NCBI GenBank assembly: GCA_030681635.1
Contig: JAUXRT010000684.1
Span: 1 to 5,473 of the forward strand
Length of the DNA: 5,473 nt
Direction: 5' to 3'
From: Reyranella sp.
GTDB lineage: Bacteria; Pseudomonadota; Alphaproteobacteria; Reyranellales; Reyranellaceae
A program made the position numbers and the translations under genes. Positions 1-5,306 of the stretch are shown piece by piece. Below the pieces are notes generated by a model that saw nothing but the letters and a program-made list of their open reading frames with translations, was not told the DNA's origin and made no database searches. Each line of letters starts with the position of its first letter. Within the stretch, counting starts at the first letter, position 1.

Positions 1-668
1 GGCGGGCGTTCGCCCCGGCGCAGCCTGTCCAGCTCGCTCTCGGGATAGTCGAGGTTGCGCAGGCGGTTGTCGGCGGCGCCCTGCGTGCCGCGCGACAGCA
101 TGAATTCCTGCTGCAGCACGTTCAGTTCCGGGCTGTAGACCTCGAACAGCGTTTGCCCGCGTGTCACCGTGTCGCCCGTGGCGTTGACGTGGAGTTTCTC
201 GATCCAGCCGCCGAACCGGGGCGCGATCACCGTCTGGCGGCGTTCGTCGTACTGCACGGTGGCGAAGGCGCGCACGGTGCGGGCCAGCGCACGCTTCTCG
301 ACGATCTCGCTGCGCACACCCAGCCGTTGCACCTTGTCGAGGCTCACCTTGACGACGTTGCCGCCGTCCGATGCGTCCTCGTCCTGGCAGACGGGAATGT
401 AGTCCATCTGCATCGAGTCCTTCTTCGGCACCGGCGAGGTGTCGGGGGCACCCATCGGGTTTCGGTAGTATTTGACCTTGCCGCCGCAGACGCCCGTCGC
501 GGTTGCTGCCGCCGCGGCGGGCGCAGGCGCGGACGCGCCGGCGGCGGCGGGCGGCGTGTCGCCTCGCGCCCACAGCATGGCGCCCGCGCCGACCGCGATT
601 CCAAGCAGGGCGGCGACTGACGCGGTCGCCAATCCGCGACCGGCCTTGCGGCCTTCGATGTTCGACAT
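1..668 (-). CDS. CusB-like RND metal-efflux periplasmic adaptor, N-terminal 222 residues (runs off left edge)
   Basis: This is the membrane fusion subunit of a CusCBA-type heavy-metal RND efflux pump, which links the inner-membrane pump to the outer-membrane channel and can hand metal to the pump. Reading the minus strand from ATG 668 gives a positively charged N-terminus, one hydrophobic segment (about residues 13-34, signal/anchor) and an Ala/Pro-rich linker. A short metal-binding module follows at about 64-93, with KYYRNPMG, PDTSPVPKKDS and MDYIPV; this is typical of CusB homologues, with Met72, Met86 and Met88 as likely ligands. The adaptor barrel/lipoyl start follows (VIAPRFGGWIEKL, GDTVTRGQTLFEVYSPEL, then LQQEF opening the helical hairpin). 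The family is usually 400-500 aa, so about half is present. A good ribosome site, GGAAGGA, lies about 8 nt before ATG. The Cys-rich gene lies 72 bp upstream on the same strand, so co-transcription is likely. Cu/Ag specificity is inferred from the module; Co/Zn/Cd cannot be excluded. Confidence 0.9.
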   Translation of the reverse strand, partial: MSNIEGRKAGRGLATASVAALLGIAVGAGAMLWARGDTPPAAAGASAPAPAAAAATATGVCGGKVKYYRNPMGAPDTSPVPKKDSMQMDYIPVCQDEDASDGGNVVKVSLDKVQRLGVRSEIVEKRALARTVRAFATVQYDERRQTVIAPRFGGWIEKLHVNATGDTVTRGQTLFEVYSPELNVLQQEFMLSRGTQGAADNRLRNLDYPESELDRLRRGERP

Positions 669-740
669 GCGACTTATCCTTCCAACGGCCGCGCGCAGAA
701 GCACGCGGCGACACGCGACGTTCAATCGACGGTCAGAAGG

Positions 741-1070
741 TCAGGATCTCGGCGGGAAGGGGTCGGGCGGCGGCGACTGCCCGTGCAGCATGATCGACCG
801 CGCCGGCCAGATCGACTTGCCGATGTACAGCGCCGGCAGGGCAAAGGTTTCGACGCCAAGCGTCGGCGGCGTGGCCACGCACGCCTGCAGGCAATTCACG
901 GCCGCCGGCTCGCAGGGACCGGCATCGCACTCGGGGCAGTGCTTGCACGGCTCGGTGGCCGCCGTCCGGGTCGGGGCCGACGCAATGGCAATGGTGGGCA
1001 GTGCCGCCGCCAGGACGGCGAGGCAGCCCAACAGGCCGGCGAGGAGGCGCAGACGCGACATGGCCGACAT
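741..1070 (-). CDS. Small secreted Cys-rich protein preceding the efflux adaptor
   Basis: This encodes 109 aa and I recognise no named family with confidence. Residues about 6-32 form a signal peptide or single membrane segment (RLRLLAGLLGCLAVLAAALP, ending near ASA). A cysteine cluster follows, with CKHCPEC, then GPC, NC and AC within about 30 residues, which is suited to metal or disulfide chemistry outside the cytoplasm. The C-terminus ends in WPARS and a Pro-rich tail (GQSPPPDPFPPRS); I have an impression of similar tails in small proteins beside RND metal-efflux genes, but could not check it. I chose the ATG at 1070 because AGGTG lies 6-9 nt upstream; a TTG at 1097 and an ATG at 1061 are alternatives. 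It lies between merR and the CusB-like gene in the same direction. A periplasmic metal-binding or sensing accessory role is inference. Confidence 0.75.
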   Translation of the reverse strand: MSAMSRLRLLAGLLGCLAVLAAALPTIAIASAPTRTAATEPCKHCPECDAGPCEPAAVNCLQACVATPPTLGVETFALPALYIGKSIWPARSIMLHGQSPPPDPFPPRS

Positions 1071-1191
1071 AGTGCACCTGTGATGGTCGCGCGCCAATCA
1101 ACAGATTGTCAGGACTTTGAAACCCCGGGCCGGACGAACGGACGCAGAACGGCAGCGGGATCAAGCGCCAATGCGACCTCTGCAGCATTCT

Positions 1192-1213
1192 CGAGGCGAA
1201 TTCCATCGCCTCG
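1192..1213 (-). terminator. Perfect 8-bp stem-loop just after merR
   Basis: CGAGGCGA and its exact complement TCGCCTCG flank a 6-nt loop, beginning 19 nt past the merR stop codon. The stem is GC-rich and would form in the merR transcript, but no run of U follows on either strand, so it is not a textbook intrinsic terminator. It may pause or end merR transcription, stabilise the 3' end, or be a protein-binding dyad for the following Cys-rich/efflux unit. Confidence 0.4.
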
Positions 1214-1232
1214 GTGAGCTGCCGGAATGGGG

Positions 1233-1643
1233 CTATCCAGCCTGCGCCAGCGTCTCGAGGAGCGGGCAGGCGGGCATCGTCCCCTGGCTACACGCTTTCA
1301 CCATGGCGGTCAGAACGCGTTCCATCCGTCGGAGATCGCCGATCTTTGCGCGGACCTCCGCCAGATGCTCGACAGCGATGTCATGCACGCGGCGGCATGA
1401 CCGGGACTTCTGATCGGCCAGGCCAAGCAGGCGACGAACCTCGTCGAGCGAAAAGCCGAGATCGCGGGCACGACGGATGAAGCGCAAGCGATCGGAGTCG
1501 GTTGTCCGATACAGGCGATACCCGGCCGTACTTCGCTGCGGCTTCGTCAGCAGGTCGACACGCTCATAGTAGCGAATGGTTTCGATGTTCACGCCGGAGC
1601 GCTCGGACAAGATTCCTATTTGGAAACATTCTCCTTCGGGCAT
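1233..1643 (-). CDS. merR: MerR-type metal-responsive regulator, probably mercury
   Basis: This encodes 136 aa, close to the usual length of mercury MerR. The winged helix-turn-helix is clear: FQIGILSERSGVNIETIRYYER at about 7-28, GYRLY at 41-45, then LRFIRRARDLGFSLDEVRRLL at 53-73. A dimerisation helix follows, and the C-terminus carries the metal loop. Cys83, Cys118 and Cys126 match in position the three Hg(II) ligands of Tn501/Tn21 MerR (82, 117, 126), and the last is in the typical CPLLETL context. Cys118 and Cys126 are separated by seven residues instead of eight, so a related metal specificity is possible. The gene diverges from merT across an operator with mer geometry. By analogy the protein binds there, represses without metal, and untwists the 19-bp spacer when Hg(II) binds. 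The start is ATG 1643, with AAGGAAAG about 10 nt upstream. Same-strand metal-efflux genes begin 162 bp downstream. Confidence 0.88.
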   Translation of the reverse strand: MPEGECFQIGILSERSGVNIETIRYYERVDLLTKPQRSTAGYRLYRTTDSDRLRFIRRARDLGFSLDEVRRLLGLADQKSRSCRRVHDIAVEHLAEVRAKIGDLRRMERVLTAMVKACSQGTMPACPLLETLAQAG

Positions 1644-1676
1644 TGGGCGCTCACTTTCCTTTGATCTCGGCAGGTA

Positions 1677-1707
1677 TTGAGTCTGTAGCCACTACAGGGT
1701 GTAGCGT
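1677..1707 (+). promoter_or_regulatory. mer-type operator/promoter for merT
   Basis: The -35 element TTGAGT (1677-1682) and -10 element TAGCGT (1702-1707) are separated by 19 bp, the overlong spacing used by MerR-activated promoters. The spacer contains the perfect dyad CTGTAG-CCA-CTACAG (1683-1697). Aligned without gaps to the known Tn21 merT promoter (recalled from memory), it keeps TTGA, the TC and GTA of the left arm, the TAC of the right arm, GTA before the -10, and the closing GT. It lies in the 70-bp gap between divergent merR and merT, so MerR bound here would also autoregulate its own gene. Confidence 0.85.
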
Positions 1708-1713
1708 TGGGAA

Positions 1714-2103
1714 ATGTCAGCGCAGAATAAAGAGCCGTCAATCCCGTCATCTGAGAAGAGCCTTGACGCGGCGAAGACCGTACTGTCGGCAAGCGGGCTG
1801 ATTGCCGCGTTCGGTGTAGCCTCGTGCTGCGCCTTGCCCGTTGCCCTGTCGCTGCTCGGTATCGGCGCGGCATCCCTTGTCGGCGTCGGATATCTGGCTG
1901 CGCAGTATCAGCAGGAGCTGTTCTATGCGGCTGCGGTCTGTCTTGGCGCCAGCGCTCTCATCATGGTGCGGCAACGAAGGGTGAGGTCGTGCGCACCCGG
2001 TGCGGCATGCGCCAATCCGATACTCGACTGGGGCACCCGGATCGCCCTGGTCCTTGCCATCGGGTTGCTCGTGCTCACCTTTTGGATCGAGCCGCCGATA
2101 TGA
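1714..2103 (+). CDS. merT: Mercuric ion transport protein MerT
   Basis: This encodes a 129-aa inner-membrane protein that brings Hg(II) into the cytoplasm. The first membrane helix (about 27-50) carries the vicinal pair Cys38-Cys39 in ASCCALP, as in Tn501/Tn21 MerT. A second helix spans about 69-85, followed by a cytoplasmic loop with Cys93 and Cys99 in CAPGAAC, the same spacing as the second Cys pair of MerT (CKPGEVC). A third helix is at about 108-125. The N-terminus is about 14 residues longer than in the Tn MerT. No Shine-Dalgarno sequence is placed correctly, and the A of ATG falls about 7 nt after the -10 element, so a leaderless mRNA is likely. No ATG, GTG or TTG alternative exists before helix 1. 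It overlaps the next gene by ATGA. No merP is next to it. Confidence 0.88.
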   Translation: MSAQNKEPSIPSSEKSLDAAKTVLSASGLIAAFGVASCCALPVALSLLGIGAASLVGVGYLAAQYQQELFYAAAVCLGASALIMVRQRRVRSCAPGAACANPILDWGTRIALVLAIGLLVLTFWIEPPI

Positions 2104-2321
2104 ACGTCGTTCTCCAGTCCACGCTCACCTGTCCGAAGTGCAGCGCCGCGAAGGTGGAGATCATGCCGACCGACGCGTGCCAATATTTCTACGAGTGCAC
2201 CGCGTGCAAGATGCTGCTCAAGCCCCTGCAAGGCCATTGCTGTGTGTTTTGCTCCTACGGGTCGGTGCCTTGCCCGCCGATCCAGGAAGGCAAGAGCGAC
2301 GATTGCTGCCGCGCAATTTAG
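2100..2321 (+). CDS. GDCCVxC-family small Cys-rich protein coupled to merT
   Basis: This encodes 73 aa of which 11 are cysteines, with no signal peptide or membrane segment, so it is probably cytoplasmic. The N-terminal half resembles a zinc ribbon (Cys11-x2-Cys14, Cys27, then Cys33-x2-Cys36 in FYECTAC). The signature follows at 45-62: G-H-Cys47-Cys48-V-F-Cys51, SYGSVPC58, PPIQ. It ends DDCCRAI with another Cys pair. This matches the GDCCVxC domain family, which I recall as occurring beside merT-like genes in bacteria and in selenocysteine form in some microbes; here Asp of GDCC is His and all positions are cysteine. The start ATG overlaps the merT stop as ATGA, implying translational coupling. 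A role in receiving or holding Hg(II) imported by MerT is inference. Confidence 0.85.
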   Translation: MNVVLQSTLTCPKCSAAKVEIMPTDACQYFYECTACKMLLKPLQGHCCVFCSYGSVPCPPIQEGKSDDCCRAI

Positions 2322-2349
2322 TTGATGATGGCTTCTCGGGAAGTCGACG

Positions 2350-2430
2350 ATGGATGTCGCAACGCATCTGCCGAAAGATCCGGCCGTGAAGATCAGACCG
2401 GATGTCGGCGCTTGCTGGGCCGTGGGTTGA
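2350..2430 (+). pseudogene. 26-codon open frame, possible gene remnant
   Basis: An ATG at 2350 is preceded by GGGAAG with 6-nt spacing and opens a 26-codon frame (MDVATHLPKDPAVKIRPDV... ending in CWAVG) that stops at 2430, one base before the end of the convergent desaturase gene. It lies 28 bp after the GDCCVxC stop, where a further mer-unit gene would be expected. It may be a truncated third gene of that unit, a real micropeptide, or chance. I do not recognise its sequence. Confidence 0.2.
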
Positions 2431-2431
2431 G

Positions 2432-3271
2432 CTACCCGCCGCTTTCGCGATTTATCGGGTAACCGCTCGCCGGCCCGAGCGCGGGCTGGATCAGCATCCG
2501 GTCGAGCCGGAGATCGTGCCGTGTGCGAAACTGCTCGATGCCGATGGTCATGCCTTCGTGGCCGTCCCGCGGCTGCGCGCGATAGGTGCCCAACAAGCGA
2601 TCCCACCACGGCAGATTGAAACCGAAATTGCTGTTGGTCTCTTCAGGATGAACGGAATGGTGGACGCGGTGCATGTCCGGCGTGACGACGATCCGGCGCA
2701 GGATGCGGTCGACACCTGCCGGGAGACGGAGGTTGGCATGGTTGAACATGGATGTGGCGTTCAGCAGCACCTCGAAGACCAGCACCGCGAGGGCCGAAGG
2801 GCCGAGTGCGGCAATCACCAGAAACTTGATGCCCATCGACAGCGCGATCTCGACGGGATGGAACCGCAGCCCCGTCGTGACATCGAATTCGAGGTCGGCG
2901 TGGTGCATGCGATGCAGGCGCCACAGCGTGGGGACGGCATGGAAGACGACGTGTTGCAGATAGATCGCGAGATCGAGCGCCACGACGGCGAGCGGCAGGG
3001 CGAGCCAGACGGGCAGGGCGATCGTGTTGAATAGTCCCCAGCCACGCGCCTCGGCCGCGACCGCCATGCCGACGGCCGCGGTCGGCAGCAGGACACGCAT
3101 CAACACGGTGTTGAGGGCCACGACGCCGAGGTTGCCGGGCCATCGCACCAGTCGGCCGATCGTTTGAGGCCGGCGCGGGAACAGGGCTTCGGCCGACACA
3201 AGCAGCGCGAAAACGGCAGCACTGATGACGAGACGGATCATCGGCTCGTGATCGAGCAGGACTTCGGACAA
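2432..3271 (-). CDS. Sterol desaturase / fatty acid hydroxylase family protein
   Basis: This encodes 279 aa, a normal length for this family of integral-membrane di-iron enzymes that hydroxylate or desaturate lipids; the actual substrate cannot be told. The N-terminus (LLDHEPMIRL) is typical of bacterial members and is followed by hydrophobic segments at about 13-30, 48-72 and 84-105. The metal-binding histidine boxes are complete: HVVFH (107-111), HRMHH (120-124) and HRVHH (201-205), with His138, NH178 and His208 as further candidates. The C-terminal signature TNSNFGFNLPWWDRLLGTY is also present. I chose TTG at 3271 because a perfect AGGAGG (3278-3283) sits 6 nt upstream; an ATG at 3241 would lose the conserved HEP motif, and a GTG at 3319 lacks a ribosome site. 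The nitroreductase gene ends 117 bp upstream on the same strand, so joint transcription is possible. Confidence 0.92.
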   Translation of the reverse strand: MSEVLLDHEPMIRLVISAAVFALLVSAEALFPRRPQTIGRLVRWPGNLGVVALNTVLMRVLLPTAAVGMAVAAEARGWGLFNTIALPVWLALPLAVVALDLAIYLQHVVFHAVPTLWRLHRMHHADLEFDVTTGLRFHPVEIALSMGIKFLVIAALGPSALAVLVFEVLLNATSMFNHANLRLPAGVDRILRRIVVTPDMHRVHHSVHPEETNSNFGFNLPWWDRLLGTYRAQPRDGHEGMTIGIEQFRTRHDLRLDRMLIQPALGPASGYPINRESGG

Positions 3272-3277
3272 GCGCTG

Positions 3278-3283
3278 CCTCCT
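3278..3283 (-). promoter_or_regulatory. Consensus ribosome binding site that decides a TTG start
   Basis: AGGAGG on the minus strand lies 6 nt before TTG 3271, fixing the start of the desaturase-family gene. The same mRNA segment contains CCUGA-GGU-UCAGG (3281-3293), a 5-bp hairpin that would tie up the first half of the ribosome site; this may be chance. Confidence 0.75.
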
Positions 3284-3388
3284 GAACCTCAGGAATGCAT
3301 CGGACGAACCCGGCGCCACGGGGCAATGCGGTGTCCGAGCGCGCCGATGATAGGTCTGGTGACGAGGGTCGTCGAGGAGATGGTCGCC

Positions 3389-3997
3389 TTAGCGCAGCGC
3401 GCCACGCCATTCGACGACATGGGCGAGGCGGTCCGGCCGACCTGCAGGTGCCGTTGTTCCCGCCGTCGGAGTCTTGGCCGTGCCGACGGCGAGGAAGCCG
3501 ACCAGCCGGCTCGGCGCCTCGAAGCCCAGCGCCGCGTTCACCTTCGGATCGTAGGTGTTGGCGCCGGTCACCCACATGCCGCCGTAGCCCAGCAGGTGGA
3601 TGGCGTTCAGCATGTTCATCGCCGCGGCCCCGGCCGACAGCAGCTGCTCGATCTCGGGCACGGCATGGTCGGGCCGGATCCGGGCGCCGACCCCGATCAG
3701 CAGGGGAGTCCGGAGCGCCCAGGCGCGGATGCGATCGAGCTGTGCCTGCGGCGCCTGGCGGTCGCGCGCCTTGATGGCGGCGGCGAGGCAGTCGCCCAGC
3801 GCCGCGCGGGCGTCGCCACGGATCAGCACGAAGTGCCACGGCCGCAGCCGGCCGTGATCGGGCGCGCACAGCCCGGCCTCGAGGATCAGGTCGAGGTCGG
3901 CGCCCTCGGGCGCCGGGTCTTCGAGCGCGCCCGTGGACCGGCGGGAGAGGAGCGGGTCGAGCGGGTGAGGGGAGGTCTGCATGGGGCCAGAATGCAT
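3389..3997 (-). CDS. Nitroreductase-family FMN protein (YdjA-like)
   Basis: This encodes 202 aa of the small nitroreductase fold, an FMN-dependent NAD(P)H oxidoreductase class acting on nitro compounds, quinones or flavins; the physiological substrate is unknown. Visible family features are RRST (19-22, phosphate side of FMN), the APDHGRLRPWHF block (45-56) typical of the YdjA subgroup, INAxxLLGYGGMWVTG-type helix and loop (about 131-145, here NAIHLLGYGGMWVTG), and LGFEAPSRLVGFLAVGT (157-173). Two starts are possible, ATG 3997 (used) and ATG 3982 (197 aa); neither has a ribosome site. A Fur-like palindrome lies 5 bp upstream of ATG 3997, so expression may rise under iron limitation. The gene precedes the desaturase-family gene in the same direction. 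Confidence 0.88.
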   Translation of the reverse strand: MHSGPMQTSPHPLDPLLSRRSTGALEDPAPEGADLDLILEAGLCAPDHGRLRPWHFVLIRGDARAALGDCLAAAIKARDRQAPQAQLDRIRAWALRTPLLIGVGARIRPDHAVPEIEQLLSAGAAAMNMLNAIHLLGYGGMWVTGANTYDPKVNAALGFEAPSRLVGFLAVGTAKTPTAGTTAPAGRPDRLAHVVEWRGALR

Positions 3998-4002
3998 TGA
4001 AT

Positions 4003-4021
4003 GCGAATGATTGTCATTCGC
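4003..4021 (-). promoter_or_regulatory. Fur-type operator upstream of the nitroreductase gene
   Basis: GCGAATGATTGTCATTCGC is an 8+3+8 perfect inverted repeat. It matches 13 of 19 positions of the classical Fur box (GATAATGATAATCATTATC), including the whole AATGAT and TCATT core. It lies immediately before the nitroreductase start. On the minus strand its centre reads GACAAT, a fair -10 element, with CTGAAC 16 nt upstream as a weak -35, so repressor binding would block the promoter. No plus-strand gene starts nearby. Fur, or another regulator with a similar site (Mur, Zur), could bind. Confidence 0.65.
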
Positions 4022-4109
4022 GTATTTGCAAGTTCAGCAGGATTTGATAGGATATTTACGTTACTCTCCCCTCTTTTGCGCATTTCTGCGCCTTTCGCCA
4101 CGGCAGGAA

Positions 4110-4223
4110 TTTTCAGACAGGTCCGCGATTCGGGCCTGAGTCGAAAAGAATCGTCCCGTTCAAGCGGGCCGGCGCTTTGCGAATTTCCAGACAGACAGAA
4201 TCCAGACAGATGGTGTCTGAAAA
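4110..4223. repeat. Non-coding spacer with CAGACAG heptamers bounded by a 10-bp inverted repeat
   Basis: The heptamer CAGACAG occurs at 4114-4120, 4188-4194, 4192-4198 (overlapping) and 4203-4209. TTTTCAGACA at 4110-4119 and its exact complement TGTCTGAAAA at 4214-4223 bound the segment. A local dyad CAGACA-GATGG-TGTCTG lies at 4203-4219. No convincing gene is present between the Fur-like box and the binding-protein gene (4022-4259). Possible readings are regulator sites, a tiny mobile-element remnant, or chance. Confidence 0.4.
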
Positions 4224-4243
4224 AGAGCCCTCTGCTGCGGCCC

Positions 4244-4271
4244 GATCACTGAGATTCGATCACTGCGGTTC
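4244..4271. repeat. 14-bp tandem duplication across the stop of the binding-protein gene
   Basis: GATCACTGAGATTC (4244-4257) is followed directly by GATCACTGCGGTTC (4258-4271), with 12 of 14 bases identical. The TGA stop (4260-4262) lies in the second copy, so a duplication could have reset the C-terminus by a few codons. Confidence 0.5.
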
Positions 4272-5240
4272 GATCTTGGCGATCTTGACGTACTCGCCCC
4301 ACTTGGCGCGTTCGTCGCGGTCCTGCTGGGCGCACTGCGCCAGGGTGAGCGGGCGGGAGCGCAGGGCGAACTCGTTGGCGAGCCGTTCCTTGATCTCGGG
4401 CGAGGCCAGCGCCTCGTTGATCAGCGTGTTCAGCTGTTGCTGGACCGGCAGCGGCGTCGCCTTCGGCACGGCAATGGCCAGGAAGCCCGAGGTGACGAAG
4501 CCGGGGAAGGTCTCGGCGAGCGCCGGCACGTCGGGATAGAGCGGGCTGCGCTCGGGCAGCGAGATGGCGAGCGGACGCGCCTTGTTGTTCACCACCTGGC
4601 CGCGCGCGGCGGTGAGGTCGACGAACATGAAGTTGATGGCGCCGGCGTAGAGGTCGTTCCAGGCGTTGCCGATCGCCTTGTAGCCGACGCCCTGCCATTC
4701 GACGCCGGCCTTCTTGCCCAGCACCTCGGCCGGCACCTGGGAGCTTGCGTTGAAGTAGCCGAAGTTGAGCTTGCCGGGCTTGGCCTTGGCATCGGCCAGC
4801 AGGTCGGCCAGCGTCTTGTACGGGCTGTCGGCCGGCACCACGAGGAAGGTGCCGCTCGAGCCGATGATGCCGACGACGGTAAAATCCTTCTCCGGGTCGT
4901 AGCCCGGGTTCTTGTACATGTGGACATTGGCGGCGTTGGTCGAGGTCGTGGCCAGCATCAGCGTGTAGCCGTCGGGCGGCGCGGTCTTCACGGACAGTGC
5001 GCCAATGATGCCGTTGGCCCCGGGCTTGTTCTCGATCACGAAGGGCTGGCCGGTCTTGTCCTCGATGTACTTGCCGACCAGGCGCGCGGTGATGTCGCCC
5101 GAGCCGCCCGGCGCGAAGGGCACGATGATGCGGATCGTCTTGGTGGGGAAAGCCTCGGTCTGGGCCGCAGCCGGCAGGGCGGCCGATGCGGAGAGGGCGA
5201 GCAGGAGGCGGCGAGACAGCGTCATGCGGAATGTGTTCAT
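4260..5240 (-). CDS. Bug/TctC-type tripartite tricarboxylate transporter substrate-binding protein
   Basis: This encodes 326 aa, the usual length of Bug periplasmic binding proteins, which capture carboxylates or related small acids for TTT transporters. Residues 1-26 form a signal peptide with twin arginines (SRRLLLAL) and an AAA-Q cleavage region; Sec export is likely and Tat is possible. Family landmarks are IRIIVPFAPGGSGDITAR (36-53), VIENKPGANGIIGA (68-81) and PPDGYTLMLA (from 88), then YDPEKDFTVVG and NFGYFNASSQVPAE. Further on are the DLTAARGQVVNNKARPLAIS region and PDVPALAETFPGF, which precedes the C-terminal lobe. No TctA/TctB membrane genes are in the window; orphan Bug genes are common. 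The start is ATG 5240, with ATG 5225 as alternative and no clear ribosome site for either. It diverges from a CoA-transferase gene across 66 bp, hinting at a shared acid substrate. Confidence 0.94.
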   Translation of the reverse strand: MNTFRMTLSRRLLLALSASAALPAAAQTEAFPTKTIRIIVPFAPGGSGDITARLVGKYIEDKTGQPFVIENKPGANGIIGALSVKTAPPDGYTLMLATTSTNAANVHMYKNPGYDPEKDFTVVGIIGSSGTFLVVPADSPYKTLADLLADAKAKPGKLNFGYFNASSQVPAEVLGKKAGVEWQGVGYKAIGNAWNDLYAGAINFMFVDLTAARGQVVNNKARPLAISLPERSPLYPDVPALAETFPGFVTSGFLAIAVPKATPLPVQQQLNTLINEALASPEIKERLANEFALRSRPLTLAQCAQQDRDERAKWGEYVKIAKIEPQ

Positions 5241-5306
5241 GGCGGTGCAGTCTAACGGAACGGCCGCGCATGGACAGCGCGGCGCCTGCAGCCCTACCTT
5301 GCAGCC
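5241..5306. promoter_or_regulatory. Divergent promoter region, binding protein / CoA-transferase
   Basis: These 66 bp separate two divergent starts, so both promoters must lie here or inside the genes. On the minus strand TAGACT (5249-5254) is a reasonable -10, only 8 nt before the binding-protein ATG, with a weak CTGTCC 17 nt upstream. No Shine-Dalgarno sequence is visible for either gene. CTGCAG at 5286-5291 and GCAG at 5301-5304 give a short repeat of unclear meaning. Confidence 0.3.

Noticed and set aside
472..1083. Long plus-strand open frame of about 200 codons opposite the Cys-rich and adaptor genes
   Set aside because: It spans two minus-strand genes and their gap, is Arg/Ala-rich with no family motifs, and is a high-GC antisense shadow.
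1095..1108. CAATC-AACA-GATTG dyad upstream of the Cys-rich gene as operator
   Set aside because: Its arms are only 5 bp, it lacks the promoter geometry of a MerR-type site, and it is easily chance.
2378..2403. ATCCGG...CCGGAT hairpin between convergent genes as terminator
   Set aside because: The stem is only 6 bp with a 14-nt loop and no U-run on either strand.
2643..3869. Minus-strand open frame of about 400 codons
   Set aside because: It crosses both the nitroreductase and desaturase genes in another frame, with composition typical of a GC-rich shadow; the real frames carry clear motifs.
4203..4219. CAGACA-GATGG-TGTCTG as terminator of the binding-protein gene
   Set aside because: On the minus strand the T-run comes before the stem, not after it.
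4001..4252. 83-codon plus-strand frame in the spacer
   Set aside because: It has no ribosome site, no recognisable motif, and its start overlaps the Fur-like box.
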